This document shows positions 20,458 to 26,739 of a stretch of DNA of 35,567 bases, one piece after another. Numbering within the stretch: the first letter of the stretch is position 1; each line of letters opens with the position of its first letter. The DNA is from Streptomyces spongiae (GTDB lineage: Bacteria > Actinomycetota > Actinomycetes > Streptomycetales > Streptomycetaceae), in assembly GCF_009377185.1 (NCBI RefSeq), contig NZ_VJZC01000044.1, positions 1 through 35,567 of the forward strand, in the 5' to 3' direction. A program made the translations under genes and the position numbers. The notes beneath the pieces were generated by a model. The model was not told where the DNA came from. It did no database searches and was given only the letters and a program-made list of their open reading frames with translations.

Positions 20458-20931
20458 TCACGCCTGCCCTTCTGCCGGGGCCTCGTCGTCCGCCGCGCGG
20501 GCGACGAGCTTGGTCCAGGCGGTCACCACGTGCTCGCCCGCCTCGTCGTGGACCTCACCGCGGATGTCCAGGATGTCGTTGCCGGCCATGGACTTGATGT
20601 TCTCGATGGTCGAGGTGACCGTGAGGCGGTCGCCCGCGCGCACGGGACGCGTGTACGTGAACTTCTGGTCGCCGTGCACGACGCGGCTGTAGTCGAGGCC
20701 CAGCTGGGGGTCCTGGACGACCTGTCCCGCGGCCTTGAAGGTGATCGCGAACACGAAGGTGGGTGGAGCGATCACATCGGCGTGGCCGAGCGCCTTGGCG
20801 GCCTCCGGGTCCGTGTACACCGGGTTGGTGTCCCCCACGGCCTCCGCGAACTCGCGGATCTTCTCCCGGCCGACCTCGTAGGGATCGGTGGGCGGATAGG
20901 ACCGCCCCACGAAGGACTGGTCGAGCGCCAT
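20458..20931 (-). CDS. MaoC-like dehydratase, HadA-like partner subunit
   Basis: A 157-residue FAS1-type dehydratase-like hot-dog protein. At the place of the catalytic motif it has AVGDTNPVYTDPEAAKALG: Asp34 is kept but the His is Tyr39. That is consistent with the non-catalytic, substrate-binding HadA subunit of a HadAB pair. Further family features are VIAPPTFVFAITF and VVHGDQKFTYTRPVRAGDRL. The ATG at 20931 has a strong AGGAGGTG upstream. It is the first gene of the pair. The upstream region holds a 21-bp tandem duplication and a 10-bp palindrome (CGAACGTTCG, 21024-21033) that could be regulatory. Confidence 0.85.
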   Translation of the reverse strand: MALDQSFVGRSYPPTDPYEVGREKIREFAEAVGDTNPVYTDPEAAKALGHADVIAPPTFVFAITFKAAGQVVQDPQLGLDYSRVVHGDQKFTYTRPVRAGDRLTVTSTIENIKSMAGNDILDIRGEVHDEAGEHVVTAWTKLVARAADDEAPAEGQA

Positions 20932-20980
20932 GGGCTCGGCACCTCCTGATGTGTGCTGTGGTTGACCGGCGAACGACGGC

Positions 20981-21021
20981 TCTTGAGCGCCCTGCTTGAT
21001 CTCTTCAGCGCCCTGCTTGAT
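20981..21021. repeat. 21-bp-period tandem duplication upstream of the HadA-like gene
   Basis: Two 20-base copies (20981-21000 and 21002-21021) differ at one base. The period of 21 bases keeps frame, and on the minus strand the repeat is in frame with the downstream gene, though no start codon precedes it. It is adjacent to the palindrome CGAACGTTCG at 21024-21033. It could be an operator array or simple slippage. Confidence 0.8.
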
Positions 21022-21050
21022 AACGAACGTTCGCCACAGTGGCCGAAACG

Positions 21051-21088
21051 ACGCGAGGCCGCCCCCTGTTACGGGGACGGCCTCGCGT
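21051..21088 (-). terminator. Intrinsic terminator after rpmG
   Basis: A 16-bp stem (21051-21066 with 21073-21088; the only C/A position becomes G-U in RNA) has a 6-base loop. It starts 12 bases after the rpmG stop and is followed on the minus strand by CGTTTCGG. Confidence 0.85.
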
Positions 21089-21099
21089 ACGAGCCTGTT

Positions 21100-21264
21100 T
21101 TATCGCGTCTCGCGGTGCGCGGTGTGCGCGTTGCAACGCGGGCAGTGCTTCTTCATCTCAAGACGGTCCGGGTTGTTACGCCGGTTCTTCTTGGTGATGT
21201 AGTTCCGCTCCTTGCACTCCACGCAGGCCAGCGTGATCTTCGGGCGGACGTCGGTGGCAGCCAC
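21100..21264 (-). CDS. rpmG: 50S ribosomal protein L33
   Basis: A 54-residue protein, [20 protein letters not shown] through to HTAHRETR, starting at a GTG (21262-21264) with AAGGAG upstream. Four Cys in two CxxC pairs (CVEC and CPRC) mark the zinc-binding (C+) form of L33. Streptomycetes usually also carry a zinc-independent paralogue under Zur control elsewhere. The [20 protein letters not shown] core is diagnostic. It follows tRNA-Met after 89 bases on the same strand and is probably part of the same transcript as the two tRNAs. Confidence 0.96.
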   Translation of the reverse strand: MAATDVRPKITLACVECKERNYITKKNRRNNPDRLEMKKHCPRCNAHTAHRETR

Positions 21265-21353
21265 GTGAGTGCTCCTTGACGAACGGATGGAATTGATTTA
21301 ACGCAAGAAGAGTAGCCGATCGAAGGACCGACCCCGCAATCGGCTACTGTCTG

Positions 21354-21426
21354 TAGCGGTGACCGGACTTGAACCGGTGACACAGCGATTATGAGCCGCT
21401 TGCTCTACCGACTGAGCTACACCGCT
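21354..21426 (-). tRNA. tRNA-Met (anticodon CAT)
   Basis: A 73-base cloverleaf with acceptor AGCGGTG/CACCGCT, anticodon loop CTCATAA, T-loop GTTCAAGTC and discriminator A. The first acceptor pair is normal A-T and the anticodon stem lacks the initiator's three G-C pairs, so it is an elongator-type tRNA-Met. Confidence 0.96.
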
Positions 21427-21472
21427 GCGATGCGATCGAGCCCCGCCTCGCGACGGGAACCCTTCACACCAG

Positions 21473-21545
21473 AGCCCCAATACGGAATCGAACCGTAGAC
21501 CTTCTCCTTACCATGGAGACGCTCTGCCGACTGAGCTATTGGGGC
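21473..21545 (-). tRNA. tRNA-Thr (anticodon GGT)
   Basis: A 73-base cloverleaf with acceptor GCCCCAA/TTGGGGC, anticodon stem TCTCC/GGAGA, loop ATGGTAA (anticodon GGT), T-loop GTTCGATTC and discriminator T. It is the first of the tRNA-Thr, tRNA-Met, rpmG set, with 46 bases to tRNA-Met. Confidence 0.96.
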
Positions 21546-21556
21546 GAGCGATGAAG

Positions 21557-21586
21557 ACATTACACGCCCCACGGCCGTTCGCCCAA
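21557..21586 (-). promoter_or_regulatory. Promoter of the tRNA-Thr / tRNA-Met / rpmG unit
   Basis: On the minus strand TTGGGC (21581-21586), an 18-base spacer and TAATGT (21557-21562) lie just upstream of tRNA-Thr, so transcription would start a few bases before the tRNA. The remaining 21587-21847 shows no gene or clear structure. Confidence 0.65.
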
Positions 21587-21847
21587 ATCCGTTTCGGGGT
21601 AGACGCCCCTGCCTGTGCCCGGACGCTTCGCCGTCCTCCGGCACCTCACATGTCACAGCCGCGCCGCCCGTCGACCTGGGCTGTCAGGCCGTCGGGACCA
21701 TGCCGGCCGCACCCCGCCGACGAGGGGGACCACACCGGTACGACTATTCCGCTCCTCCCTGAAGCAGGCGGTCCGCCGTCCTAGGCTCGACTCACTCTGC
21801 GTGATCTTGCGTGACCTCCTCGCGCAGCGGCCTACCCCAGGAGTGCG

Positions 21848-23155
21848 ATGCCCGACAGTCAGCCGCAGCCCTCCCCTTCGTCGTCGGGCTCCTCACCGAA
21901 CTCGTCGTCGGGCTCGTCGTCGGACTCCTCGTCGGGGCAGTCCGAGGGAACAGCCCTGCTGCTGTGCGGGGCGCGGCTCACCGACGGCCGGACCGTGGAC
22001 GTACGGCTGTGCCGCGGGCGCATCGAGGCGGTGGGCACGGCGGGTAGCCTGACGGGCGGAGGGAGCGGGGGTCCCGGCGCGCACGCCGCGCGTGTGGACC
22101 TCGGCGGCTACCTGCTGCTGCCGGCTCCGGCCGAGCCGCACGCACACGGCGACACGGCGCTGTCGGCCGACGCCGACGGACCGGTCTCGTACGACACCGA
22201 GGACGTCCAGCGGCGGGCCACCGAGGCAGCCCTGCTCCAGCTCGGGTACGGGACGACGGCACTGCGCTCGCACGTCCACGTCGGCGACGTCCAGGGACTG
22301 GGCGCGCTGGCGGCGGTGCTTCGGGCGGGGCGGTCGCTGCGCGGGCTGGTCGACATGACCACGGTCGCGATGCCGCGACTGCTGACCGGGGTCGCCGGTG
22401 CCGACGGGCTCGCGATGCTGCGGGACGCGGTGAAAATGGGCGCCTCCGTAGTGGGTGGTCGTCCAGATCTGGACCCTGATCCCACGGGGTACGTGGAGGC
22501 GGTCCTGGAGATCGCCTCCGAGCAGGGCTGCCCCGTCGACCTGCACGTCGACGGCTCCGATCCCGCGCGGCTCAGCCGACTCGCGGCGATGGCGGGCGGA
22601 CTGCGGCCCGGCGTGACGCTCGGCCCGTGCGGCGGACTCGGGCGCCTGCCCGCCGAGGCGGCGGCGCGAGCGGCGGACCAGCTGGCGGCGGCCGGGATCA
22701 GCGTGGTGTGCCTGCCCCAGGGCGGCTGCGGGGGCGTGGACGACCGGGGCACGGCTCCCGTACGGCTGCTGCGTGCGGCCGGCGTTCGGGTCGCGGCGGG
22801 CAGCGGAGCCCTGCGCGACGTGTCGAACCCGGTGGGGCGCGGCGATCCGCTGGAGGCGGCGTACCTGCTGGCCTCACGTCATGGCCTGCGGGCCGAGGAC
22901 GCGTACGACACGGTGAGCGCGGCGGCGCGAAGTGTGCTCGGGCTGCCCGAGGTGCGGGTGGAGGCGGGTTTCCCCGCCGAACTCCTCGCCGTGCGGGGCG
23001 ACCGGCTCGCGGGGGCGCTCTCATTGGCGTACAGCCGGATCGTGGTGCACCGGGGGCGCGTGGTGGCACGGACGAGCGCGGTGAGGGAGTACTGCAACTC
23101 GGCGGCGGCCGTGGCACTGGATCTGCCCAGGCAGGGCCGGGGCGAGCCGTCGTAA
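21848..23155 (+). CDS. CodA-like amidohydrolase homologue lacking catalytic residues
   Basis: A 435-residue protein with the amidohydrolase layout: an N-terminal beta-sandwich segment (ALLLCGARLTDGRTVDVRLC), then EPHAHGDTAL with the first metal pair His98/His100, a TIM-barrel body and a C-terminal sandwich return. Compared with cytosine deaminase CodA, later sites are altered. The VHCDE-type strand reads LHVDG (His233 kept, catalytic Glu replaced by Gly236). The following metal His is absent (VTLGPCGGLG), and the late metal Asp (GHDD-type) reads GSGAL. It may have lost hydrolase activity. A Ser/Gly-rich stretch occupies about residues 8-33. The ATG at 21848 has AGGAG 5 bases upstream. Confidence 0.7.
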   Translation: MPDSQPQPSPSSSGSSPNSSSGSSSDSSSGQSEGTALLLCGARLTDGRTVDVRLCRGRIEAVGTAGSLTGGGSGGPGAHAARVDLGGYLLLPAPAEPHAHGDTALSADADGPVSYDTEDVQRRATEAALLQLGYGTTALRSHVHVGDVQGLGALAAVLRAGRSLRGLVDMTTVAMPRLLTGVAGADGLAMLRDAVKMGASVVGGRPDLDPDPTGYVEAVLEIASEQGCPVDLHVDGSDPARLSRLAAMAGGLRPGVTLGPCGGLGRLPAEAAARAADQLAAAGISVVCLPQGGCGGVDDRGTAPVRLLRAAGVRVAAGSGALRDVSNPVGRGDPLEAAYLLASRHGLRAEDAYDTVSAAARSVLGLPEVRVEAGFPAELLAVRGDRLAGALSLAYSRIVVHRGRVVARTSAVREYCNSAAAVALDLPRQGRGEPS

Positions 23156-23252
23156 TGCCTCTCGGGCCGACCGACGAGAGGGTGCCGAGGCCGGAGGAAC
23201 CGGTCGGGAAGCCATGCGGCGGATGCGCCCGGTCGGGCGTACGGTCGAAGAC

Positions 23253-23909
23253 ATGCGCATCGTTATCGCTGGAGGGCATGGTCAGATCGCGCTGCGGCTG
23301 GAGCGGCTGCTCGCCGGGCGCGGCGACGAGGTCGCGGGCATCATCCGCCGCCCCGAACAGGGCGACGATCTGCGGTTCGTCGGCGCCGAACCCGTGCTGT
23401 GCGATCTGGAATCGGCCACGGTCGAGCAGGTCGCCGCACATCTGCAGGGCGCGGACGCGGCCGTCTTCGCGGCGGGCGCGGGCCCGGGCAGCGGGGCGGC
23501 CCGCAAGGACACGGTGGACCGCGACGCGGCGCGACTGTTCGCGGACGCCGCGGTACGGACGGGCGTACGCCGTCACATCGTGGTGTCGTCGATGGGCGCC
23601 GACCCGGATCACCAGGGCGACGAGATCTTCGACGTGTACCTGCGCGCCAAGGGCAAGGCCGACGAGTACGTCCGGAAACAGAGCGCCCTGGACTGGACGA
23701 TCCTGCGCCCCGGATCGCTGACGAACGACCCCGGTACCGGCCTCGTCCGTCTGGAGGCCTCGACGGGCCGCGGCTCGATCCCACGCGACGACGTGGCCAC
23801 CGCGCTCGCGGAACTGGTGGACACCCCGGCCACGGCCGGCCTGACCCTCGAACTGATCAGCGGCTCGACACCGGTGTCGGTGGCGGTGAAGTCGGTGGCG
23901 GGCAACTGA
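23253..23909 (+). CDS. NAD(P)-binding Rossmann protein, atypical SDR/NmrA-like
   Basis: A 218-residue protein starting MRIVIAGGHGQIALRLERLL. GGHGQIA at residues 7-13 is the dinucleotide-binding Gly-rich loop of atypical short-chain dehydrogenases. VVSSMGAD and the VYLRAKGKADEYVRK segment (Tyr and Lys in YxxxK-like spacing) sit where the SDR active site falls, and LDWTILRPGSLTND is a family hallmark. Related proteins are annotated as NAD(P)H-binding or NAD-dependent epimerase-like; the substrate is unknown. The ATG at 23253 is chosen on family length; an in-frame ATG at 23214 adds 13 basic residues. It is cytoplasmic and follows the amidohydrolase after 97 bases on the same strand. Confidence 0.8.
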   Translation: MRIVIAGGHGQIALRLERLLAGRGDEVAGIIRRPEQGDDLRFVGAEPVLCDLESATVEQVAAHLQGADAAVFAAGAGPGSGAARKDTVDRDAARLFADAAVRTGVRRHIVVSSMGADPDHQGDEIFDVYLRAKGKADEYVRKQSALDWTILRPGSLTNDPGTGLVRLEASTGRGSIPRDDVATALAELVDTPATAGLTLELISGSTPVSVAVKSVAGN

Positions 23910-23950
23910 GGGAGGCTCAGCTGGAGGGGGCGACGGGCTTCGGAAGGACC

Positions 23951-24157
23951 TCAGAACAACGGCAGTTGGCCAGGAAACTCGGGAACCACGTACCCGTCCA
24001 GCGTCGGCTGAGCCGCCCCCACCTCCGCCGACCTCCGCGACCCGGCACACGACACCAGCCCACCGTTCGCCCCCGGCGGATCATGCCGCGCGAACCGCCC
24101 GGCGACCACGGCGATCTCGCGACGACACTCAGGGCACCTTCTGCGACGCGACGACAT
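23951..24157 (-). CDS. Small conserved streptomycete protein, function unknown
   Basis: A 68-residue protein, MSSRRRRCPECRREIAVVAG through a GRFARHDPPGANGGLVSC segment to VVPEFPGQLPLF. A CPEC pair plus a third Cys suggests a small zinc-ribbon-like fold; the fourth ligand could be His25. I recall near-identical short proteins in other streptomycetes, which with the codon bias supports it as real. The ATG at 24157 is the start. It is convergent with the NAD(P)-binding gene. Confidence 0.65.
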   Translation of the reverse strand: MSSRRRRCPECRREIAVVAGRFARHDPPGANGGLVSCAGSRRSAEVGAAQPTLDGYVVPEFPGQLPLF

Positions 24158-24197
24158 GCCTTCAGTGTGCCCGGAGAACCGGCACAGGGGCGCATGA

Positions 24198-24240
24198 CGA
24201 AGGGCCCGTGACCCGCAAAAAGCAGGTCACGGGCCCTTCG
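24198..24240 (-). terminator. Intrinsic terminator downstream of the original tRNA-Tyr gene
   Basis: A perfect 16-bp stem (24198-24213 with 24225-24240) encloses an 11-base A-rich loop. It lies 8 bases beyond the tRNA-Tyr 3' end on the minus strand, so it was the native terminator of the tRNA before the element integrated. Confidence 0.85.
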
Positions 24241-24248
24241 TTCCCGTG

Positions 24249-24298
24249 TGGCGGCGCCAGGATTCGAACCTGGGAAGGCTGAGCCGGCAGATTTACAG
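24249..24298 (-). tRNA. 3' part of tRNA-Tyr (GTA): left attachment site of the integrated element
   Basis: The minus strand reads CTGTAAATCTG (anticodon arm, GTA), then the variable arm, T-arm GGTTCGAATCC and acceptor CGCCGCC with discriminator A, about 50 bases identical to tRNA-Tyr. To the right of 24298 the sequence departs from any tRNA, so the D-arm and 5' acceptor strand are missing. Integration into the 3' half of tRNA-Tyr is the known behaviour of SLP1. The complete tRNA should be restored at the other end of the element, outside the window. This fragment itself is not a functional tRNA. Confidence 0.9.
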
Positions 24299-24558
24299 CC
24301 CACTCAAGATCGCACCCTCGTGACCCCTCTGACCAGGCACTTTAAAGGATGGGCAAGCGGGCCATCCAGTCGCCGTCCACGTCTCGTCCTGATCTTGAAG
24401 CCGGTCAGCAAGAACGGAGCCCGGTGCGCGCCTGTCGAGGTACCGAGATAGTCACGCCGACTCCCGCTTCGCCTGTCTGTCACATCGCAAGGGCAGACGA
24501 AAGCAGGCAGACATCCCAGGCCAATGCTTCACAATGAGTGAGCCCTGCTGACGCCCTG

Positions 24559-24588
24559 ATGACAACATGCCACGCCCGCCAATACCTT
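24559..24588 (+). promoter_or_regulatory. Probable promoter of the cargo operon (leaderless message)
   Basis: ATGACA (24559-24564), an 18-base spacer and TACCTT (24583-24588) are followed 6 bases later by the ATG at 24595. This geometry predicts a leaderless transcript and agrees with the lack of a ribosome-binding site there. Confidence 0.55.
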
Positions 24589-24594
24589 GATCCC

Positions 24595-25161
24595 ATGGCG
24601 GCAGGTGAACAGCAGCAGGAGAAGGGGCGCGAAGGTGCCTACTTCGCTCGCGAGTGGCTGGAAAGTACAACCCGCGTCCACGTGCCCTGGGTGGTTTACG
24701 AGGCGGAGCAGATGACCACGCTCACGCTACTCAACGGCAAACACGAGTCTTGGGACCTGGCTGGATACTTCACCGGCGAGAAGAAGAATCAATTCTACGC
24801 TGAAGTCAAAGCCTATAGTAGCGATAATCAGGGGCCCAAATATCGCGAGTACTTAACCGATTGCTACTCCGCCACGGCAAAAATGATTAAAGACGGTATA
24901 GATAGAGAATGCGAGTTCATGTGGATCACATGGCATCCTTTCTCTATGGGGGCATGGACCAAGCTTTGCGACGCGGAGACCATAGAGGAGGCAGTCAAGC
25001 AGCATTCACACAAACTTGGGGATGATGAATATGATCCCGAGATCGGCAAGAAAGTAGCTGACAGGCTTTGGCTCATCGTCTTGTCTGAGAGACAGGAAGA
25101 ACTGATGATGAACCGCGAATATCTTGGCCATATTCGCTCCTATATCACCAGGGGAGTGTGA
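24595..25161 (+). CDS. Cargo protein A: PD-(D/E)xK nuclease-like protein
   Basis: A 188-residue soluble protein of no family I recognise. GAYFAREWLES (Glu20), WDLAGYF (Asp54) and YAEVKAY (Glu70, Lys72) have the order and spacing of the E...D...ExK active site of PD-(D/E)xK nucleases: a helix with Glu, a strand with Asp, then a strand with ExK about 15 residues on. The rest is alpha/beta with many charged residues and a WITWHPF strand. I take the ATG at 24595 because a promoter sits 6 bases upstream; a GTG at 24538 would add 19 residues. Codon use is far more A/T-rich than the chromosome and includes a TTA (24853-24855, codon 87). It overlaps the next gene by 4 bases (GTGA). Function is inference: a DNA or RNA nuclease, perhaps in defence. 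Confidence 0.7.
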   Translation: MAAGEQQQEKGREGAYFAREWLESTTRVHVPWVVYEAEQMTTLTLLNGKHESWDLAGYFTGEKKNQFYAEVKAYSSDNQGPKYREYLTDCYSATAKMIKDGIDRECEFMWITWHPFSMGAWTKLCDAETIEEAVKQHSHKLGDDEYDPEIGKKVADRLWLIVLSERQEELMMNREYLGHIRSYITRGV

Positions 25162-26612
25162 AGGCCGTGCAGAACGTCAGCTCTCAGATCCAGAATGCGT
25201 TGCACCAAGCTTCCCCGGAGGCGGCGATCCGTGACGTGAAGCAAGTCATGGCCCGCGAGTTACAAGCACTGGACCCCAAGACAGAGATCAAGTCGACGGA
25301 CTACTTCAACCACACGTTCGTACCGGATTTCGTGCTTAATTGGGGAGCCGGAAGCGAAAGGCCAACGCGAGATGTCTACCTGCGGTTCAATATTGACGCG
25401 CCACTAATCCAACGAGATCTCCTGAGTCTGCACGAGGAATCACCTGCCTTTATTTCAATCGCCACTACCGGCTCGCCTGGCGGCCAGACCGAGACGATAG
25501 CGGCCGAGTACGACAACTGCCTACTCTCCAGCGCTGCCACTCTGGAGGGGATTTCTAGCGAAGACTCTCGTACCCCAGTAAGCCAGATGCTCAAGTCATC
25601 GCTACTACAGGGCGGTAAGGGGTACCTGGTCGGAGAATCAGCAATTGATGTCCAGCGAGCCGTATCGCACGCAGACTCCGCCTTAACGACTCTCGATGCG
25701 CCCGAAGTATCGGCAACCGTAAGGGCGATGAATGACCACTTCTCACGTGGGTTTTCCGCTCGCATCGAGCGAGTAATGCAAGTTCTCTGGGTTAGCCAAG
25801 GAGGTGACGCAACCGATTTCCCTGGAACGCTGGAGTCGAGAAGTGTCCTATCTCCCGATGAACTCATCGAAATTCTCCCATTCCTGCTGTCCTTGGAGGA
25901 CATTTCTAACATCGAGTTCTGGAGGAACCTGGGTGAGAACATCAGCCTGAGGCTCTTGCAAGACCTTGAGAACTGGCCAACAAGCGCCAATCTGAATCTT
26001 CTCGTAAACGCAAACCTGGATCGCATCAAGACAAAGGGGGTGGCACTCGATCAGGTTGACCTCAACCTGTTCGACGACCCAGATGCGCCACCCTATTGGG
26101 ACATTCAGGAGTCTCAGCTCCATTTGCGCTGTTCTGAAATTGATCTGCGTTTCGTGGACGACAGGCGTAAGACAGCCCACCGCAGCGATATTGGACGTAC
26201 GCCACAATGGTCCGAGATTGAAAGTCGACTTGATCAGTACGGAATCGAGGGGATCGAATTCGCATCCCCTGGAAGCAAAACACGCATCAAGAGCAACACG
26301 ATGGACGGACTGCGTGAGTCGACGGACATGCGGGCACTGTCAGACGCCCTTGGTAACCTAGCGCGAGTAATCTCAGTGGAACTTCGGCTCCCAGATTCGC
26401 GCGATAACGTAGAAATCGATTTTGACCGCTCGGCTGTCGACGCAGTTGGCGCGGCCCTTAGCCCCCACCTGCTTGCACATTTGGGTCTAGATCTCCTGTA
26501 TCAAGCCTCACAAAAGACCCTCGAAGATCTGCGCGCTTTCATGACGGTTTCACACAGTCTCCCGTGGTGGAAGGACAAGAAAATGAAGCGCATGTGGGGA
26601 TATTCAGACTAG
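25158..26612 (+). CDS. Cargo protein B: 484-aa protein of unknown family, coupled to A
   Basis: A 484-residue soluble protein without a signal peptide or membrane helix; I recognise no domain. The N-terminal 35 residues are helical. Then FVPDFVLNW (Pro56, Asp57) is followed 14 residues later by RDVYLRF, which has the layout of a PD...(D/E)xK strand pair but with Arg in the Lys place, so it may be a degenerate nuclease core. The middle is Ser/Thr-rich and helical, with an acidic LDQVDLNLFDDPDAP segment near residue 300. The C-terminus is basic (WWKDKKMKRMWGYSD). It starts at GTG 25158 overlapping the stop of A, with GGGGA upstream, so translation is coupled. Two TTA codons (25260-25262 and 25683-25685) and low GC match A. 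The pair probably acts as a unit. Confidence 0.75.
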   Translation: MKAVQNVSSQIQNALHQASPEAAIRDVKQVMARELQALDPKTEIKSTDYFNHTFVPDFVLNWGAGSERPTRDVYLRFNIDAPLIQRDLLSLHEESPAFISIATTGSPGGQTETIAAEYDNCLLSSAATLEGISSEDSRTPVSQMLKSSLLQGGKGYLVGESAIDVQRAVSHADSALTTLDAPEVSATVRAMNDHFSRGFSARIERVMQVLWVSQGGDATDFPGTLESRSVLSPDELIEILPFLLSLEDISNIEFWRNLGENISLRLLQDLENWPTSANLNLLVNANLDRIKTKGVALDQVDLNLFDDPDAPPYWDIQESQLHLRCSEIDLRFVDDRRKTAHRSDIGRTPQWSEIESRLDQYGIEGIEFASPGSKTRIKSNTMDGLRESTDMRALSDALGNLARVISVELRLPDSRDNVEIDFDRSAVDAVGAALSPHLLAHLGLDLLYQASQKTLEDLRAFMTVSHSLPWWKDKKMKRMWGYSD

Positions 26613-26630
26613 TGTGCCGGAAGGGCCACA

Positions 26631-26670
26631 GCGAGCCTGTCAGCCTGCGATCGCAGGCTGACAGGCTCGC
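26631..26670. terminator. 40-bp perfect palindrome after the cargo operon
   Basis: Bases 26631-26650 are exactly the reverse complement of 26651-26670, centred on GCGATCGC. It sits 18 bases after the stop of cargo gene B and just ahead of the promoter of the regulator gene. It is most simply a strong terminator that insulates cargo from regulator. No U-run follows on either strand, and a dimeric protein site cannot be excluded. Confidence 0.75.
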
Positions 26671-26677
26671 GCCCATG

Positions 26678-26716
26678 TTGACGCACTCTCCTGCCCGCTA
26701 CCCTGGTACGCACCAC
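26678..26716 (+). promoter_or_regulatory. Promoter and operator of the GntR-NUDIX gene
   Basis: TTGACG (26678-26683) and TACCCT (26699-26704) form a promoter with a short 15-base spacer. CTGGTACGCACCAC (26703-26716) begins inside the -10 and covers the start point. It matches the 14-bp palindrome at 28830 and 28854 at 12 of 14 positions. This indicates autoregulation by the product. Confidence 0.6.
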
Positions 26717-26739
26717 TTAGAACGGAGAGTGCTCCGCGG

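Noticed and set aside
24299..24594. Possible small gene or remaining tRNA sequence right of the attachment site
   Set aside because: No frame with a start and ribosome-binding site, and no tRNA arms beyond the anticodon arm could be found.
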